Shown here: positions 5,885 to 7,668 of the stretch, piece after piece
Position numbering within the stretch: the stretch's first letter is position 1
How the letters are laid out: each line of letters opens with the position of its first letter
From: Smithella sp. UBA2180
GTDB taxonomy: Bacteria; Desulfobacterota; Syntrophia; Syntrophales; Smithellaceae
Assembly: GCA_002327415.1 (NCBI GenBank)
Contig: DCVU01000188.1
Coordinates: 1 to 7,668, forward strand
Direction: 5' to 3'
DNA: 7,668 bases
Position numbers and translations under genes: made by a program
Notes under the pieces: generated by a model
Databases searched by the model: none
The model's input: only the letters and a program-made list of their open reading frames with translations
What the model was told of the DNA's origin: nothing

Positions 5885-7201
5885 ATGAAAAGATTCAATT
5901 TATTATATATCAAAATTTCTATAGCCATTTTAGTTATTGTTGCTCTGGGCTGGTTTTTCTTCGGCAGTTATGTAGAAATTGGAAAACCTGCAATCAAGTT
6001 CACTCAAGATGTCACCGCCATCGGCAGACAAAAAACATTGGAAATTAACTTTTCCGATTCACAAAGCGGTCTTTCCCATTTGAACGTGGAAATCATTCAG
6101 GATAACAAAGGCCAGATTCTGGCAGATAAAAAAATCCCTTCCAGAGGAATTAAGCAGGAGATATTATCGCTAAACATAAATACGGGAGAATTGAGACTCC
6201 ATGACGGTCCGGCTACGATTAAAATCACGGCAAGAGATCATTCCCTTTTTCAAAATCAGACAATTTTATCCAAGGCGGTAAAAATCGACACAGTGCCGCC
6301 GCAGATTAATCTTTTGAAGAACATCAATTATATCAATCAGGGCGGCACGGGCTTTGTCGCCTACCAGCCATCAAAAGCCCTTGCCACCACCGGAGTTTAC
6401 ATTAACAATTATTTATCTCCCGCTCACGCCGTATTGATTGACAACAAGCCTTCTTATATCACTTATTTCGCTTTACCAATGAACGCGGGAAAGACAACAA
6501 CCAGAATAACGGTATTTGCCCGTGATGAAGCGGGAAATGAAACAACCATCGCCCTGCCCTGCGTCATTAAAGAGAAGAAATTTCGCTCGGACAAAATGAA
6601 TCTCGACGAAAAGTTTCTGCAGCAGAAAATGCCCGAGTTCCAGGCCATGGTTCCATCTCTTCAGGGTAAAACTCCTTTGGAGGTTTTTGCCTATATTAAT
6701 TCTCAAATGCGCAATGACAACTTTTTGACCATCCAGAAAATATGTCAGAATTCCTCTGACAAAGAACTCAGGGAAGGCACTTTCCTGCGCATGAAAAACG
6801 GAGCTCCCATGGCTCTTTTCGGTGATAGAAGAAGTTATATGTATAATAAAAAAGTTGTCGGTGAATCCGTTCACACCGGCGTAGATCTGGCATCAAACGC
6901 CAGGGCTCTTATAGAAGCGGCCAACAAAGGCATTGTCGTTTTCACCGGGGCTTTGGGAATTTACGGTAATGCCATCATTATTGATCACGGACTGGGATTA
7001 TTCAGCCTCTATGGACATTTATCATCTATTGATACGACCGTCGGTAAAAATGTGGCCAAAGGCGAAAAAATAGGAGTATCCGGAACGTCAGGCCTGGCGG
7101 GAGGAGATCACCTACACTTCAGCATTATTGTCGGCGGACAATTTGTCAATCCGCAAGAGTGGTGGGATCCGCACTGGATTAAAGATAATATAACAAAATA
7201 A
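5885..7201 (+). CDS. Membrane-anchored M23 (LytM-type) zinc metallopeptidase
   Basis: This 438-residue protein has one uncleaved-looking N-terminal membrane helix (about 9-27), so most of it should sit in the periplasm. Residues 35-225 are beta-rich. The segment I-D-T-V-P-P-Q-I (134-141) is typical of joins between Ig-like domains, so two such domains are likely. A helical linker (about 235-300) precedes the M23 domain (about 305-425). The zinc and catalytic set is complete: His330 and Asp334 (H-x3-D), His378 in L-Y-G-H-L, and His409/His411 (H-x-H). It should therefore be an active endopeptidase on peptidoglycan cross-bridges or stems, unlike the degenerate EnvC/NlpD activators. There is no LysM domain or long coiled coil. 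It stands alone with its own promoter, divergent from coaBC and convergent with rapZ. The natural substrate and any partner are unknown. Confidence 0.92.
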   Translation: MKRFNLLYIKISIAILVIVALGWFFFGSYVEIGKPAIKFTQDVTAIGRQKTLEINFSDSQSGLSHLNVEIIQDNKGQILADKKIPSRGIKQEILSLNINTGELRLHDGPATIKITARDHSLFQNQTILSKAVKIDTVPPQINLLKNINYINQGGTGFVAYQPSKALATTGVYINNYLSPAHAVLIDNKPSYITYFALPMNAGKTTTRITVFARDEAGNETTIALPCVIKEKKFRSDKMNLDEKFLQQKMPEFQAMVPSLQGKTPLEVFAYINSQMRNDNFLTIQKICQNSSDKELREGTFLRMKNGAPMALFGDRRSYMYNKKVVGESVHTGVDLASNARALIEAANKGIVVFTGALGIYGNAIIIDHGLGLFSLYGHLSSIDTTVGKNVAKGEKIGVSGTSGLAGGDHLHFSIIVGGQFVNPQEWWDPHWIKDNITK

Positions 7202-7239
7202 GATTATCCTGGGAAAAACGTAAGCTGAAAATACTAATG

Positions 7240-7668
7240 TCAATCTTTATTAATATCGCGATGATTTAAGTTTACCACATACTTCAGTGACGAAAAAAAC
7301 GAACTTATTTTATTCGCCATTACCACGGAACGATGTTTGCCGCCCGTACAGCCCATGGCAATATTCAGGCGCACTTTTCCTTCTTTTTCATAAAGAGGAA
7401 TCAGCAAATTCATCAAATCCAATATTTTATCCATAAATTTCTTGCTTTCCTTATTCTGCATTACATAATTTTTTACGTCAGTATTATTGCCGTTATATTT
7501 TTTTAAACTTTCCACAAAATAAGGATTGGGTAGAAACCTCACGTCAAAAACGAGATCAGCATCAACGGGCAATCCGTAACGATAGCCAAATGAAGTTACG
7601 TTAATAGCCATCTTCTTATTCTTTGCGGAAGGTAAAAATTGCCGCTGAACTATATCTTTTAACTGATG
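7240..7668 (-). CDS. rapZ: RapZ C-terminal domain (RNase adapter / YvcJ family), 5' part outside the window
   Basis: The frame is open from the right edge to the TGA at 7240, giving 142 residues that match the C-terminal half of RapZ. The Met encoded at 7611 is internal. The 19 codons before it (H-Q-L-K-D-I-V-Q-R-Q-F and on) continue the family pattern with no stop. Diagnostic motifs, counted from the window edge, are S-F-G-Y-R-Y-G-L-P, D-V-R-F-L-P-N-P (about 43-50) and G-C-T-G-G-K-H-R-S-V (about 106-115), the last being the phosphate-binding signature. The N-terminal P-loop nucleotide-binding domain must lie beyond the window. In E. coli RapZ delivers the small RNA GlmZ to RNase E and so tunes glucosamine-6-phosphate synthesis. 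Outside the enterobacteria the RNA partner is not established. The C terminus (N-H-R-D-I-N-K-D) lacks the basic tail of the E. coli protein. Deltaproteobacterial rapZ often follows rpoN, hpf, ptsN and hprK, which may lie to the right. Confidence 0.95.
   Translation of the reverse strand, partial: HQLKDIVQRQFLPSAKNKKMAINVTSFGYRYGLPVDADLVFDVRFLPNPYFVESLKKYNGNNTDVKNYVMQNKESKKFMDKILDLMNLLIPLYEKEGKVRLNIAMGCTGGKHRSVVMANKISSFFSSLKYVVNLNHRDINKD

Noticed and set aside
6473..6874. Minus-strand open frame of 133 codons inside the M23 peptidase gene
   Set aside because: It is antisense to a conserved, well-supported coding region. Its translation shows no recognisable domain.
7202..7239. Possible terminator between the convergent M23 and rapZ genes
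   Set aside because: The 38-base gap has no GC-rich stem. GATAAT/ATTATC around the M23 stop is a weak AT-only pairing with a long loop, and no U-tract follows a stem on either strand.
1..7668. CRISPR arrays, tRNA or rRNA genes, insertion sequences, phage or toxin-antitoxin modules
   Set aside because: No repeat-spacer pattern, RNA gene signature, transposase, integrase or toxin-like small gene pair was seen by eye. Nearly all of the window is accounted for by conserved housekeeping and envelope genes.

Overview
This window looks like ordinary bacterial chromosome from a Gram-negative anaerobe. The best guess is a deltaproteobacterium (Desulfobacterota) near Syntrophus or Smithella. That is an inference from protein style, the moderately AT-rich composition and the gene mix; nothing in the window is a taxonomic marker. 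There is no sign of a mobile element, phage, CRISPR array, RNA gene or foreign island.

Layout. From 5652 leftward to 27, six genes lie head to tail on the minus strand and form a probable operon. In transcription order they are coaBC (coenzyme A synthesis), a family 4 iron-sulfur uracil-DNA glycosylase, a full-length NfeD/ClpP-class membrane serine protease, a slipin (stomatin/SPFH protein), a small four-helix membrane protein (DUF5668/LiaF-like) and a class I/II aminotransferase. Two junctions overlap (TAATG at coaBC/udg, ATGA at the small membrane protein/aminotransferase). Two others have 32-base gaps. The slipin/small-protein gap is 65 bases and holds a perfect 10-bp hairpin. A further gene may start at the extreme left edge.

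From 5885 to 7201 on the plus strand is a membrane-anchored M23 (LytM-type) peptidase with all zinc and catalytic residues present. It is divergent from coaBC. The 232-bp region between them carries a good sigma70-type promoter for each direction and a small inverted repeat midway. From the right edge to 7240, on the minus strand and convergent with the peptidase gene, is the C-terminal half of rapZ. Its frame stays open to the window end, so the gene is cut by the window and does not start at the ATG at 7611.

How the genes fit together. The NfeD protease, slipin and small membrane protein look like one membrane-organisation module. CoaBC, the glycosylase and the aminotransferase are housekeeping functions carried in the same transcript. 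The M23 peptidase (wall remodelling) and RapZ (in enterobacteria, control of amino-sugar supply for the wall) both relate to the envelope but are transcribed separately. I found no novel multi-gene system. The points that most need attention are three start-site or boundary corrections, the intercistronic hairpin, and the third membrane protein attached to the slipin/NfeD pair.
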